A DNA stretch of 64,000 bases from Virgibacillus natechei (GTDB lineage Bacteria > Bacillota > Bacilli > Bacillales > Amphibacillaceae): assembly GCF_026013645.1 (NCBI RefSeq), contig NZ_CP110224.1, positions 2,914,001 to 2,978,000 of the forward strand, written 5' to 3'. Position numbers and translations under genes: made by a program. The notes beneath the pieces are model-generated. The model saw only the letters and a program-made list of their open reading frames with translations, was not told the DNA's origin and did no database searches. Shown here piece after piece: positions 17,385 to 25,974 of this stretch (position 1 is the first letter of the stretch; each line of letters begins with the position of its first letter).

Positions 17385-17418
17385 AAGGAGCCCTTTTTAA
17401 ATAAAGGGCTCCTTCTTT
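17385..17418 (+). terminator. Strong intrinsic terminator
   Basis: AAGGAGCCCTTT pairs perfectly with AAAGGGCTCCTT (12-bp stem, 6-nt loop), followed by CTTTAC. It is about 140 bp past the coiled-coil gene. Confidence 0.8.
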
Positions 17419-17428
17419 ACTTAGGCCA

Positions 17429-17468
17429 GGCGCCTGTCACTTCCCGATTTTTAGCCCATTTTATCGAA
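17429..17468 (-). repeat. Long (40-bp) copy 10, diverged at the box
   Basis: GGCGCCTGTCACTTCCCGAT then TTTTAGCCCATTTTATCGAA. The terminal box is TATCGAA, so the Spo0A-like TGTCGAA is lost in this copy. Confidence 0.88.
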
Positions 17469-17661
17469 AATATGATGAGCCACAGGTCTGACTCAATCCA
17501 TATGTACATTAATCGGATAGTACAACTTCCTCTAATTGATTTTACTCGACAGGAATACGTAATTCCCAAACGCGATTCCAGGTAAATCGGCGATTATACA
17601 ATTAGTAGCATAATACAACCCCTCTATTACATACGTTTGGTTAAGAAAGGACTGAAGGCCA

Positions 17662-18006
17662 ATGAGTGCTGCGTTCCAAGAGTTGCATCCCATACATTAT
17701 ATATATATTAACTTAGGTAGCATAGAACCATTACTCAAAGACTCAGAACCCCCTAAAAAGCAGTTACAGCATGATAAAATGAAAGGTGGAAACAATGCCT
17801 TAACTCTACCGGAAGTCGTATTTGATGAAGTAACAGGCAAATATCTAGTTGTCGGTGGGTATACATCATTTTACACATACCACACTACGTATCATGCTAA
17901 TACACTCATCCCTTGCAAGATTTCCTATTCATTAACCGAAAATGAAAGGTACCTCGTCACGATCGATTGGTTAATAGAAAATAATGCACATGATTTATAT
18001 ACCTGA
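17662..18006 (+). CDS. Hypothetical protein upstream of GMC oxidoreductase cluster
   Basis: 114 residues starting at ATG 17662 after GAAAGGACTGAAGG. A central LPEVVFDEVTGKYLVVGGYT faintly recalls the start of ParB/Srx-like domains (a hydrophobic target, then VVxGG), but catalytic residues cannot be confirmed. It is on the same strand as the three genes behind it, with a 30-bp repeat between. I do not recognise the family and see no signal peptide. Confidence 0.55.
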   Translation: MSAAFQELHPIHYIYINLGSIEPLLKDSEPPKKQLQHDKMKGGNNALTLPEVVFDEVTGKYLVVGGYTSFYTYHTTYHANTLIPCKISYSLTENERYLVTIDWLIENNAHDLYT

Positions 18007-18010
18007 CTGA

Positions 18011-18040
18011 TTCGACAAAAAACGGGAAGTGACAGGCACC
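18011..18040 (+). repeat. Short (30-bp) copy 11, with duplicated edge leading into a ribosome binding site
   Basis: TTCGACAAAA followed by AACGGGAAGTGACAGGCACC. The edge CAGGCACCCAAAAAGGA is present twice (18033-18049 and 18051-18067), and the second copy runs directly into the AGGAGGTGA site of the next gene. Confidence 0.94.
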
Positions 18041-18072
18041 CAAAAAGGAACAGGCACCCAAAAAGGAGGTGA

Positions 18073-18705
18073 ATGATTATTACTCAATCTCAAGCGTATA
18101 TAGAGGCAACTTTCCAGGCTCTTACGGATGCTATACTCCCATCCACGCCGCAATACGGTTATGAGTATCCGTACAGCGCTTCGGATATGGGGGTTTATCA
18201 ATTTGTTATTTATGCGTTGGATCACTACATTTCGGTTCAGCGACAACTATATCACACCATTATACCTCTCGCTTATCCTACAGCAATGATGTTAGATACC
18301 GCAGCAATACAGCTCGTGAATACACATCAAGTCCAAGCCTCTCCGCAAAGTTTTTTTCCAGGGGGACGAATGTTTTCTTGTCTTTCGCGGCAAGACCGAA
18401 TTCGAGTGTTAGCTACACTAGAAAATCTAAACCTCGACCTTTATTTGTTGCCATCCCCTTATCAAAATAATGGCGGATTGATCAAACATATGACAGATGC
18501 ACTGAACCGCTTTTCCATGCTAGGTTATTATTCCGAGTGGCCAGCGTATGGCTCTACACGTTTACTTCCACCAGAGAATCGACGACTCGAATTTTTCCCT
18601 TTAAATTGGCAGCTGATTGGTTATCCTGGTGTTTCATTGGGTTACCGTGATTTCCGTGGTTTTTTATTAAGCTATAAACAGGTAAAAGCTGCTGAAGCAA
18701 ATTAG
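18073..18705 (+). CDS. Gluconate 2-dehydrogenase subunit-3-like small subunit
   Basis: 210 residues starting at ATG 18073 with AAGGAGGTGA. The early segment FQALTDAILPSTP and the helical body match the pattern of the small (gamma) subunit family that accompanies GMC flavoprotein dehydrogenases. It is followed at once by two GMC genes on the same strand. In characterised complexes the small subunit helps export and mature the flavoprotein through a Tat signal, but no twin-arginine signal is visible here. The subunit role is inferred mainly from context. Confidence 0.6.
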   Translation: MIITQSQAYIEATFQALTDAILPSTPQYGYEYPYSASDMGVYQFVIYALDHYISVQRQLYHTIIPLAYPTAMMLDTAAIQLVNTHQVQASPQSFFPGGRMFSCLSRQDRIRVLATLENLNLDLYLLPSPYQNNGGLIKHMTDALNRFSMLGYYSEWPAYGSTRLLPPENRRLEFFPLNWQLIGYPGVSLGYRDFRGFLLSYKQVKAAEAN

Positions 18706-18716
18706 CTTTACTGTTT

Positions 18717-18866
18717 TAGCGGTTGTTCAAAAAGTCGGGCAAAAATGACACATCGAGCTTTCGACGCACAATTTTTTCGGTGGGGCGAGCATTCACGCGC
18801 AGCCCCAGGAAGGCTGCGACCCCATGCCGCCCCAGTTCTTTTTATCCTTCTTTTTGAACGTGCACT
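18717..18866. repeat. Inverted-repeat-bounded intergenic element
   Basis: GTTCAAAAAG near 18723 is inverted as CTTTTTGAAC near 18857, enclosing a GC-rich core (CATCGAGCTTTCGACGCA, GGCGAGCATTCACG). The design resembles the GGTTGTTCAAAAAGTC-type dispersed elements of Bacillaceae. It separates the small-subunit gene from the first GMC gene. Confidence 0.6.
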
Positions 18867-18963
18867 TTAAGGAAAATAGTATAAGAAAAATCAAAAGCTT
18901 TCGCCACTAATTCTCGGCGATGAGCCAAGAATTTTAAAAAACAGGCAGAAATGAGGATGAATA

Positions 18964-20670
18964 ATGCAGATAGATTCTGATGTGATTGTTATTGGAGCTG
19001 GTGGAGGCGGCCCCGTTATTGCCAAAGAGCTTGGAGAATTAGGAATCGATGTATTGGTGCTTGAAGCTGGTCCTTGGTATGGAAATAAAAAATGGCCTGA
19101 ACCGAATAAAAACCGTGGAGAGGCAAAAGAAAGTTCCAACCCCAACGATTTGGATGGTGCCCTCTATCGCAAACAGCTGACAAGACTTGAAGATGATATG
19201 AATGATTTAGTTACTGGTAAGTTCCGTTGGGGATCGGCTGACCGCAGACGCACACCTTGGTATCGCAACATCCCTGATCCCGCATTACTTTGGCAAAGTG
19301 CTGGCATCGGGGGGTCTACCATTCATTACTATGCCAACTCACTAAGGGCATTTCCCCATGCGATTGATAACGAGTGGCCGATTCGTTATAAGGAACTCGT
19401 CCCCTATTATGAAAAAGTGGAAAAAACATTACCAGTTGAATTTGCGCCAACAACATCGAAAGAAGCACTTTTTTATTACGGGGCCGAAAAGGCAGGATTT
19501 AGCCTTAATAAAACATTAGATGCAACGAGCCCTGGGTACCGTCCACAACCGAATGCAATTTTGCCACCGAATGAACATCTTATGGATCCAGCGTATTCTT
19601 TAGAAGAATTAAGTCATATGGAGGGTTGTACATTAAGTGGTCATTGCGGGCAAGGATGTCCATATGGGCCAACGCTTGAAAAAATGGCGAAACGCTCAAC
19701 CAATGTCAGTTATGTTCCCCTGGCAATGAAGACAGGTAATGTGACGTTTAGGCCAAATACATTTGTCACGAAGGTAGTAACAGAGCATGGTGACAAGCGA
19801 GGTCAGCGCGCGGCAGGAGTCCAAATACGGGATACATGGACAGGTGAAACCGAAGAATTGCGCGCGAAAGTTATCGTGATGGCGGCAGGCTGTATTGAAA
19901 CACCACGCCTTTGGTTGAACTCTGTATTACCTCATAATGACTGGGTAGGGCGCGGTATGACCACCCATTATATGGATACGGTAACAGGAACTTTTGATGA
20001 GCAAACATTAATGGAGATTTTAGGTAGCCCATCCGTTAATCCATTTGTTGGGCATACTTCAGGCGCACGGCTTGATTATCCCGGACTCGGTATGATTGAA
20101 AATCTTGGAGAAAGCCCGGGTCTGTCCGCTATGCAACTTTTCGGCTTCAGTCAATATGGCTATAACAGCCTTCGCGGGTCTGATTCAAGTTTATGGGAGC
20201 AACGCGGAAGACTCGTTGGTTCCGAACTGGAAGAAGCCATGGACGGCTACAGAAAATCACTCACACTTTTAATCGTCACCGATGACGAGGTAGATTATCA
20301 AAACAGAGTCGAGCTCGATTCCAATATTAAAGATGAACATGGACCGGTTCCGTTCGTACATTATACACCAACTGAAAAATCAATAAAGAGGAGAGAGGAA
20401 TTAGTAAAAGTCGCCACAAATATGTTACGGCAATCAGGTGCGAATGAAATCCACCGAAGTGACCTGCCACCAAATTATTACATCCACATACACAGCACGA
20501 TGCGGATGGGCTTTGTCGTTGACTCGTCTTGCGAAGCTTATCAGGTGGAAGGACTCTACATTGCCGACAATAGTGCTGATTATAATGGCCTTGGGGGACC
20601 TAACCCAACCTTGACGACACAAGCGCTCGCCACAAGGACTGCAGAACATTTAGCCAATAAATATTTTTAG
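18964..20670 (+). CDS. GMC oxidoreductase with three-Cys Fe-S motif (copy 1)
   Basis: 568 residues. The N-terminal FAD site is DVIVIGAGGGGPVIAKEL. The GMC signature SAGIGGSTIHYYANS follows, and the C-terminal active-site region is IHIHSTMRMGFV with GGPNPTLTTQALATR. Residues 222-232 read CTLSGHCGQGC (C-x5-C-x3-C), the spacing of the 3Fe-4S cysteines in the alpha subunit of FAD-dependent glucose dehydrogenase. This places it with gluconate/glucose/sorbitol-type dehydrogenases that pass electrons onward, rather than with oxygen-using oxidases. The sugar or polyol substrate is unknown. The paralogue follows at 20804. Confidence 0.88.
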   Translation: MQIDSDVIVIGAGGGGPVIAKELGELGIDVLVLEAGPWYGNKKWPEPNKNRGEAKESSNPNDLDGALYRKQLTRLEDDMNDLVTGKFRWGSADRRRTPWYRNIPDPALLWQSAGIGGSTIHYYANSLRAFPHAIDNEWPIRYKELVPYYEKVEKTLPVEFAPTTSKEALFYYGAEKAGFSLNKTLDATSPGYRPQPNAILPPNEHLMDPAYSLEELSHMEGCTLSGHCGQGCPYGPTLEKMAKRSTNVSYVPLAMKTGNVTFRPNTFVTKVVTEHGDKRGQRAAGVQIRDTWTGETEELRAKVIVMAAGCIETPRLWLNSVLPHNDWVGRGMTTHYMDTVTGTFDEQTLMEILGSPSVNPFVGHTSGARLDYPGLGMIENLGESPGLSAMQLFGFSQYGYNSLRGSDSSLWEQRGRLVGSELEEAMDGYRKSLTLLIVTDDEVDYQNRVELDSNIKDEHGPVPFVHYTPTEKSIKRREELVKVATNMLRQSGANEIHRSDLPPNYYIHIHSTMRMGFVVDSSCEAYQVEGLYIADNSADYNGLGGPNPTLTTQALATRTAEHLANKYF

Positions 20671-20730
20671 CAGATAAGGAAGTTTTCCTATTCTGCAACT
20701 AAGGCTTGGTGATAAACCACGTTTTGTAAA
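20671..20730. repeat. Hairpin-type dispersed repeat between the two GMC genes
   Basis: In reverse orientation it carries CCTTAGTTGCAGAATAGGAA, then TTGGTGATAAACCA and GTTTTGTAAAAA, the same modules as at 6.6-6.8 kb and in the insertion at 26.4 kb. Confidence 0.65.
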
Positions 20731-20803
20731 AATAATTGTACGTAGGGGAACCGTGCACTCACCGATTCCTGATCGACAAATTTTATTAAAAGGAGGAATA
20801 TGA

Positions 20804-22510
20804 ATGTCTTCAGATGCAGACGTCATAATCATCGGAGCTGGCGCTGGAGGTGCGGTTGCTGCTAAGGAGTTAGGTGAATATGGACTCAACGTTCTTGTTC
20901 TTGAAGCTGGTCCTTGGTATGGGAATAAACAGTGGGAAGAGCCGAACCAGCAGCGTGGGCCAGTCAGTAGTTCACGTGCATCTGACTTAGATGTTAACCT
21001 CTTACGGAGGCAATATAATAGATATGAAAAATCCATGAACGATTTTCTTACTGGCCGTTTCCGCTGGGGTTCTGCGGATCGCCGCCAGTCCGTGTGGCAT
21101 CGAGATATCCCTGAAAACGGGATGGCTTGGCAAGCTTCAGGTGTAGGTGGGTCAACACAACATTACTGGGCAAACTCACCCCGAGCCTTTGCTTCGGCAG
21201 TTGAAAAATGGCCCATTTCTTACCAGGAATTAGTTCCTTATTACGAAAAGGTAGAGGCGACACTGCCCGTTCAATTTGCCCCTACCACTTCAAAAGAGGA
21301 ATTGTTTTACTACGGATCCAAAAAGGCGGGATGGTCCTTCATTGATACCTTAAATCCTACTTCTCCCGGTTACCGTCCACAACCCAATGCCATCTTACCT
21401 CCTAACGAACACTTGATGGACCCTTCTGTTAGCATGGAGCAATTATCACACATGGAAGGATGTACACTAGCCGGTCATTGCATCAATGGTTGTCCATACG
21501 GATCATCAGTGGACAAAGTGGCCAAACGTGCGACTAATGTCAGCTATGTCCCTCTAGCTCTCAAAACGGGAAATGTAGAAATTCGTCCCAACACATTTAC
21601 GACGAAAATTTTAACCGACAATGATCCAGTGGAAGGGGTCAGGGCTTGTGGCGTGCAGTTCAGAGATACATGGACAGGAGAAATAGGAGAATTGTACGGA
21701 AAAACCATTGTCATGGCAGGAGGAAGTATCGAAAACCCAAGACTTTGGCTTAATTCAGATTTACCTCATAACGAATGGGTCGGGCGTGGGTTAACGAATA
21801 ATTATTGGGATTGGGTTACTGGTGTTTTTGACGAAAAGGACCTCGTAAGTATATTAGGCCATCCTAACGTAAATCCATTTGTCGGCCATACATCAGCTGC
21901 CAGGTTGGATTATCCAGGACTGGGAGCAATCCAACCATCCGGAATCAGCCCTGGTTTATTTTCTGGTTTAGCCTTTGGTTTCAGTCAAAGTGACTATACT
22001 ACTGGGCAAAATCCATCTCCTGAAACACCCTGGGATTTACAGGGAAAAGTTGTAGGGAATGAATTAAAAGAATGGATGGACCATTACCGAAACATGTTAA
22101 GTTTCTTAATCCTAACGGATGATCAACCAGATAAAAGGAATGGTGTAACCGTTGATCCTTTCATTAAAGATGAGCATGGGCCAGTTCCTGTCATTCAGTA
22201 CACGCCTAGCAAGCAAGATACGAAGAAGCGAAATGAGTTAGTCAAAATCACAACAGATATTTTACGTAAAGCTGGAGCGAAGAAGGTTCACCGCTCGGAT
22301 TGGCCTGCTAACTTCTTTGCCCATATCCTAACCACCATGCGAATGGGCTTTGTTGTAGACACGAATTGTGAAGCGTACCAAGTAAAACGGCTTTTCATCG
22401 CTGACTCTAGTGTCGAGCCGGGTAGCGCTGGAGGAGTGAACCCTACGTTGACTGCTCAAGCGTTAGCGACACGAACAGCAGAAAAATTGGTGAATAAATA
22501 CTTTAGTTGA
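20804..22510 (+). CDS. GMC oxidoreductase with three-Cys Fe-S motif (copy 2)
   Basis: 568 residues, the same length as the preceding paralogue and alignable along its whole length. FAD site DVIIIGAGAGGAVAAKEL, GMC signature ASGVGGSTQHYWANS, Cys motif CTLAGHCINGC with identical spacing, and C-terminal AHILTTMRMGFVVDT plus GGVNPTLTAQALATR. The pair arose by tandem duplication long enough ago for substantial divergence. It starts at ATG 20804 after AAAGGAGGAAT, so it has its own good translation signal. The substrate is unknown; the two copies may differ in specificity or form a heteromer. Confidence 0.88.
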   Translation: MSSDADVIIIGAGAGGAVAAKELGEYGLNVLVLEAGPWYGNKQWEEPNQQRGPVSSSRASDLDVNLLRRQYNRYEKSMNDFLTGRFRWGSADRRQSVWHRDIPENGMAWQASGVGGSTQHYWANSPRAFASAVEKWPISYQELVPYYEKVEATLPVQFAPTTSKEELFYYGSKKAGWSFIDTLNPTSPGYRPQPNAILPPNEHLMDPSVSMEQLSHMEGCTLAGHCINGCPYGSSVDKVAKRATNVSYVPLALKTGNVEIRPNTFTTKILTDNDPVEGVRACGVQFRDTWTGEIGELYGKTIVMAGGSIENPRLWLNSDLPHNEWVGRGLTNNYWDWVTGVFDEKDLVSILGHPNVNPFVGHTSAARLDYPGLGAIQPSGISPGLFSGLAFGFSQSDYTTGQNPSPETPWDLQGKVVGNELKEWMDHYRNMLSFLILTDDQPDKRNGVTVDPFIKDEHGPVPVIQYTPSKQDTKKRNELVKITTDILRKAGAKKVHRSDWPANFFAHILTTMRMGFVVDTNCEAYQVKRLFIADSSVEPGSAGGVNPTLTAQALATRTAEKLVNKYFS

Positions 22511-22522
22511 AGCTGGTGAAAG

Positions 22523-22855
22523 CAAAAGCGCAAGCGCCCGTTTAGCAATGTACAAACTGGAGCACTCCGCAATGAGATTAGATGAACTTGACTTATCGCC
22601 AGTAGTGGCGAAAGTCAAAGTGAATCTTATGCTTGGAAAGCGAAAAGGAAACACGACAAACGAAGTGAGTCGATGTTGACTTTCACCACAAGGGTATAAG
22701 TGCGACTAAGCCTCTGGCAGAGCCAATCGGCAAGTCTTCTTTATCGTAGTGGAGGGGTGTGAAGTTTGATAGTTGCTGGGCGCTGGAGCTGGACGTGGAT
22801 ATTCTGGTAACCAAGTTATTCACAGCATTTAAATTCTATAGTTTCCTATGCAGAA
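22523..22855. repeat. Large dispersed intergenic repeat, copy B (unexpanded)
   Basis: Shares its ends and most of its body with 10542-11192: AAAAGCGCAAGCGCCCG at the left; GGGCGCTGGAGCTGGACGTGG, TTATTCACAGC and ATTCTATAGTTTCC at the right. It lacks the 71-bp expansion and the IS4 element, so it represents the ancestral form. Confidence 0.85.
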
Positions 22856-22859
22856 ACAA

Positions 22860-22890
22860 ACGATCCCCTCACCATTCGTGAGGAGATCGT
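22860..22890 (-). terminator. Terminator-like hairpin for the symporter gene
   Basis: ACGATCCCCTCAC pairs with GTGAGGAGATCGT with one mismatch. On the minus strand TTTGTTTC follows, making it a plausible terminator for the symporter gene that ends at 22944. Confidence 0.65.
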
Positions 22891-22904
22891 TGCGGTATAC
22901 CTGA

Positions 22905-22934
22905 TTCGACAAAAACCGGGAAGTGACAGGCACC
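22905..22934 (+). repeat. Short (30-bp) copy 12 of the GGCACC/TTCGAC family
   Basis: TTCGACAAAA followed by ACCGGGAAGTGACAGGCACC, a consensus copy. It lies between the 3' end of the symporter gene and its terminator hairpin. Confidence 0.95.
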
Positions 22935-22943
22935 TAATTCATT

Positions 22944-24089
22944 CTATTTTTTATTCATCATCTTATCAACGATTAAAGCAATCGCTCCATCTCCGGTTAC
23001 GTTTGCAGCTGTACCTAAGCTATCCTGGGCCATATACAAGCCGATCATTAAGCCTAAAGCTGTTTCATCGAAGCCAAGCATGGTCGTTAATAAACCTAAT
23101 GCAGCGATGACCGCACCACCAGGGACACCAGGTGCAGCAATCATAATGATTCCTAGCGTTATAATAAATGGTAACATCATCCCGAACGTAGGCATTGATA
23201 AGTCATTTGAGAGTACCATGACAGCTACTGAACAAAGGACAAGTGTAATCGTGCTTCCAGATAAATGAATCGTTGCAGACAAAGGAACCGCAGAATCTGC
23301 TACCCCGTCACTGACATCATTCTTTTTCGATTGTCTAACGGTAACTGGAATCGTCGCAGCACTTGACATCGTCCCGAGGCCTGTAAAGTAAGCTGGCAAC
23401 ATCGTTTTTAAAGCTGAAAAAGGATTTCTGCCGATGAAAGCACCTGCAGCTGTAAACAAGATCGTTATCCATACCCAATGAACCGCTACAGCTAAGACCA
23501 ATACGAGTCCAAATGCCCTTAACGTATCTAAGACTGTTCCGTCAGCAGCAAGTTCTGCGAATATACTTCCAATATAAAATGGCAAAATGGGAATGATAAT
23601 CTTCCATATCATTCTTTCTATAATCTCTTTTCCTTCGTCGAAAAAGGACTTTAATGTGGGGCTGTTCAGTCTTGTGATACCAATACCAAATACAAATGCG
23701 GCTACTAATGCTGTCATGACACCTGTAATCGGGTCAATGGTAAATTCAAAAAAAGGCTCAAACCCTGCTGCTTCCTCTGCAGCACCACCACTTTGGCCAG
23801 CTAGCATTGGTATAAAGATAAGAGCAACAATAAACGCTAAAATACCCGCAAGTATGGTTGAAGAGTAAGCAATAAGAGAAGTTAAACCAAGCATTTTTCC
23901 TGATTGCTTTCCAAAACTGGCAATACCACTAACAATAAAAAAGATAATAATAAGTGGAATCGTGAACTCGAGAAATTGTCCAAAAATCTCTTTAAACGTA
24001 ACGATAATTCTAGTTATAAATTCAGGTACAATCAAACCAACGACAATCCCGATCACAATCCCAAGAGCCAACTTCATAATTAATCTCAT
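22944..24089 (-). CDS. Dicarboxylate/amino acid:cation symporter (DAACS family)
   Basis: 381 residues with about eight TM segments. The family re-entrant loops are visible as TGLGTMSSAATIPVTVRQS and, later, the second loop region GVPGGAVIAALGLLTTML. The cation-site helix reads ATIHLSGSTITLVLCSVAV. DAACS proteins import glutamate, aspartate, serine or C4-dicarboxylates with Na+ or H+; the exact substrate cannot be fixed. The length is slightly below GltP. It starts at ATG 24089 after GGGGGATT. The gene is alone, with a GC-rich 21-bp-periodic array upstream of its promoter. Confidence 0.88.
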   Translation of the reverse strand: MRLIMKLALGIVIGIVVGLIVPEFITRIIVTFKEIFGQFLEFTIPLIIIFFIVSGIASFGKQSGKMLGLTSLIAYSSTILAGILAFIVALIFIPMLAGQSGGAAEEAAGFEPFFEFTIDPITGVMTALVAAFVFGIGITRLNSPTLKSFFDEGKEIIERMIWKIIIPILPFYIGSIFAELAADGTVLDTLRAFGLVLVLAVAVHWVWITILFTAAGAFIGRNPFSALKTMLPAYFTGLGTMSSAATIPVTVRQSKKNDVSDGVADSAVPLSATIHLSGSTITLVLCSVAVMVLSNDLSMPTFGMMLPFIITLGIIMIAAPGVPGGAVIAALGLLTTMLGFDETALGLMIGLYMAQDSLGTAANVTGDGAIALIVDKMMNKK

Positions 24090-24204
24090 TTTTAATCCCC
24101 CTCCCCCTCTATAATATACAATATGACTTTATCACACGGGCTAGTCCAAAACAAGGGAATTTTTCTACTCATTGGATTATACAGATAACTTTTAATTGTA
24201 GGTA

Positions 24205-24646
24205 CTCCCGACACGTTGCCTCAATTCGGTTGGTCGAGTGTGAACGCGCTGTCCGAGGATGTGCCGAATTGAGCCTAAGTCGCTCGAATGAGGCAATCTC
24301 CCGCTCGCTCGAGCACCAGCACTCCTAAGTCGAGCGAGAGGATGGCCAGGTCGAGCGCCACCTCTATGAGTTCGAGCACCAGACTTCAAAATTGTCACTA
24401 CCGCTCGAGTGGGGCACCTACTCGCTCGAGTAGAAGCTTTCGCCGCTCGAGTGAGGCAATCTCCCGCTCGCTCGAGCACCAGCACTCCTAAGTCGAGCAA
24501 GAGGATGGCCAGGTCGAGCGCCACCTCTATGAGTTCGAGCACCAACTTCAAAATTGTCACTACCGCTTGAGTGGGGCACCCACTCGTTCGAGTAGAAGCT
24601 TCCGCCGCTCGAGTGAGGCAATCTCCCGCTCGCTCGAGCACCATTT
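24205..24646. repeat. GC-rich 21-bp-periodic TCGAG array nested in ~162-bp tandem repeats
   Basis: Two near-identical higher-order units start at GAGGCAATCTC (24290, 24453) and a partial third at 24615 (163 and 162 bp apart). Within each unit, TCGAG recurs mostly every 21 bp (for example TCGAGCGAGAGGATGGCCAG, TCGAGCGCCACCTCTATGAG), with one 33-bp and one 25-bp step. ORFs on either strand are low-complexity by-products without ribosome binding sites. Composition is far more GC-rich than the flanks. Confidence 0.9.
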
Positions 24647-24821
24647 TGCGATATACTGTTTAAATTCTTGATCATATCGTCTACTTATTGAGGACACGCT
24701 CCAGTTCATTAATGATTTTATTTACTACATTCTCTCTATTGCCTGTCCACTTTTAAGTCTAATTCTAGGCTCTCCCTGATTTGGCCACAAAACCCCACAA
24801 CTACAAAAAATGCTTGAAAAT

Positions 24822-24858
24822 AAAAAGGAAAGCCCCATCAATGAGAGCTTCCCTTTTT
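24822..24858 (-). terminator. Terminator behind a GH1 relic
   Basis: AAAAAGGAAAGC and GAGCTTCCCTTTTT form a stem; on the minus strand it ends in TTCCTTTTTATTTTC. It follows the relic of a glycosidase gene and has outlived it. Confidence 0.6.
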
Positions 24859-24868
24859 AATAGATTTA

Positions 24869-24967
24869 TTATAGATTTTCACCATTATTTCCGATCACGT
24901 TTTTGTACCAGTAGAAGGCGTCTTTGCGACTTTTAGCTAATGTACCATTCCCCTCGTCACCTTTTTC
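24869..24967 (-). pseudogene. Relic of a family-1 glycosidase (6-phospho-beta-glucosidase) C-terminus
   Basis: Reading the minus strand from ~24967 gives about 32 codons ending SRKDAFYWYKNVIGNNGENL and TAA. The pattern (K/R)KSFYWYKKVI-x-NGE is the usual last turn of GH1 6-phospho-beta-glucosidases such as BglA/BglH. No catalytic part remains upstream (24968-25166 contains nothing recognisable), so this is a deletion remnant. Confidence 0.65.
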
Positions 24968-25235
24968 TTCCTATCTGTAAAAAAAGACCTTTCCCCTTTC
25001 GCATGGTAAAATAAAAGTAGAGGAACTTATGGTTCAACTAAAAATTATAAAATAATGGATGAATAATCGCATGTTATATGTGAAAATAAGAAGATATAGA
25101 ATTCGTACCATTTGCACCGTGTGCCCAAAAGTGTGAATGGGATGATGCCGTTGGAATAGCTGCAACTTGTTCGAATGGATAAGGCGATGTATTACTTTAG
25201 ACATACTGAAAAACTGCCAAAAAAGAGGTGCTTAC

Positions 25236-25745
25236 ATGACATACAATAAAGAAGCATATTACGGACACATCAATACCCGCGGCTGGTCGCTCTATATAGC
25301 AGCAACGGACAAGGGACTTTGCTTTGTCGGTTCGCAAAATGAGGATCTTGATGAGATGAAGGATTGGTTTGCGAAAAAAAGACCCAAAGCAACACTGGTT
25401 GAAGATTGGGATAAAGTAGCAACCTACGAGAAAGAATTAGTGGAATACTTTAATGGCGAGCGCCAATCCTTTGATTTACCGGTAGACTTCATAGGCACAA
25501 ATTTTCAGGAAGCAATTTGGACAGAGCTGCAAAACATCCCATACGGTGAAAAGCGCACCTACACAGATATAGCTAAAAACATCGATAGGCCCAGCTCGGT
25601 GCGTGCTGTTGGGACGGCGATCGGTGCAAATCCTGTGATGATCGTTGTACCATGCCACCGGGTTGTTGGGAAAAATGGAAAAATGACAGGTTTTCGCGGC
25701 GGCATTCCCATGAAAGAAAGCTTACTGGGACTGGAAAGTAGTTGA
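25236..25745 (+). CDS. ogt: Methylated-DNA--protein-cysteine methyltransferase (Ogt/AGT)
   Basis: 169 residues from ATG 25236 (AAAGAGGTG upstream); an in-frame ORF reaching back to 25167 lacks a start signal. The active-site motif IVVPCHRVVG and the preceding helix-turn-helix with arginine finger (PSSVRAVGTAIGANPV) are intact, as is FQEAIWTELQNIPYGE. It directly reverses O6-alkylguanine and O4-alkylthymine by suicide transfer to the PCHR cysteine. The N-terminal domain is short, as in Gram-positive Ogt. It is not next to a recognisable ada or alkA gene. Confidence 0.95.
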   Translation: MTYNKEAYYGHINTRGWSLYIAATDKGLCFVGSQNEDLDEMKDWFAKKRPKATLVEDWDKVATYEKELVEYFNGERQSFDLPVDFIGTNFQEAIWTELQNIPYGEKRTYTDIAKNIDRPSSVRAVGTAIGANPVMIVVPCHRVVGKNGKMTGFRGGIPMKESLLGLESS

Positions 25746-25974
25746 TGGATAGAACACGCTAAAATTAGCGCAGGTTACGACACATCCCAGTACGAGGAAA
25801 ATATCAATGAGCAGCCAGATCCAAAGAAAAATCAGAGGTATCCAATCAATTAATAGCCAGGTAGTTCCCCCCATCCGAATAGACCAAACATATCGACTAT
25901 TTTAAAAAATATGTTGACTTTTCCAAAAAATAAATAGAAACTGAGATTAGATTAATGATGGGGTGGATGAACGG

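Noticed and set aside
24192-24675. Minus-strand frames of 150 and 85 codons over the TCGAG array
   Set aside because: Low-complexity translation of tandem DNA, mutually overlapping in two frames, without start signals.
25100-25235. Possible Ada-like or other relic upstream of ogt
   Set aside because: A Cys-containing open stretch is seen, but no family motif could be matched with confidence.
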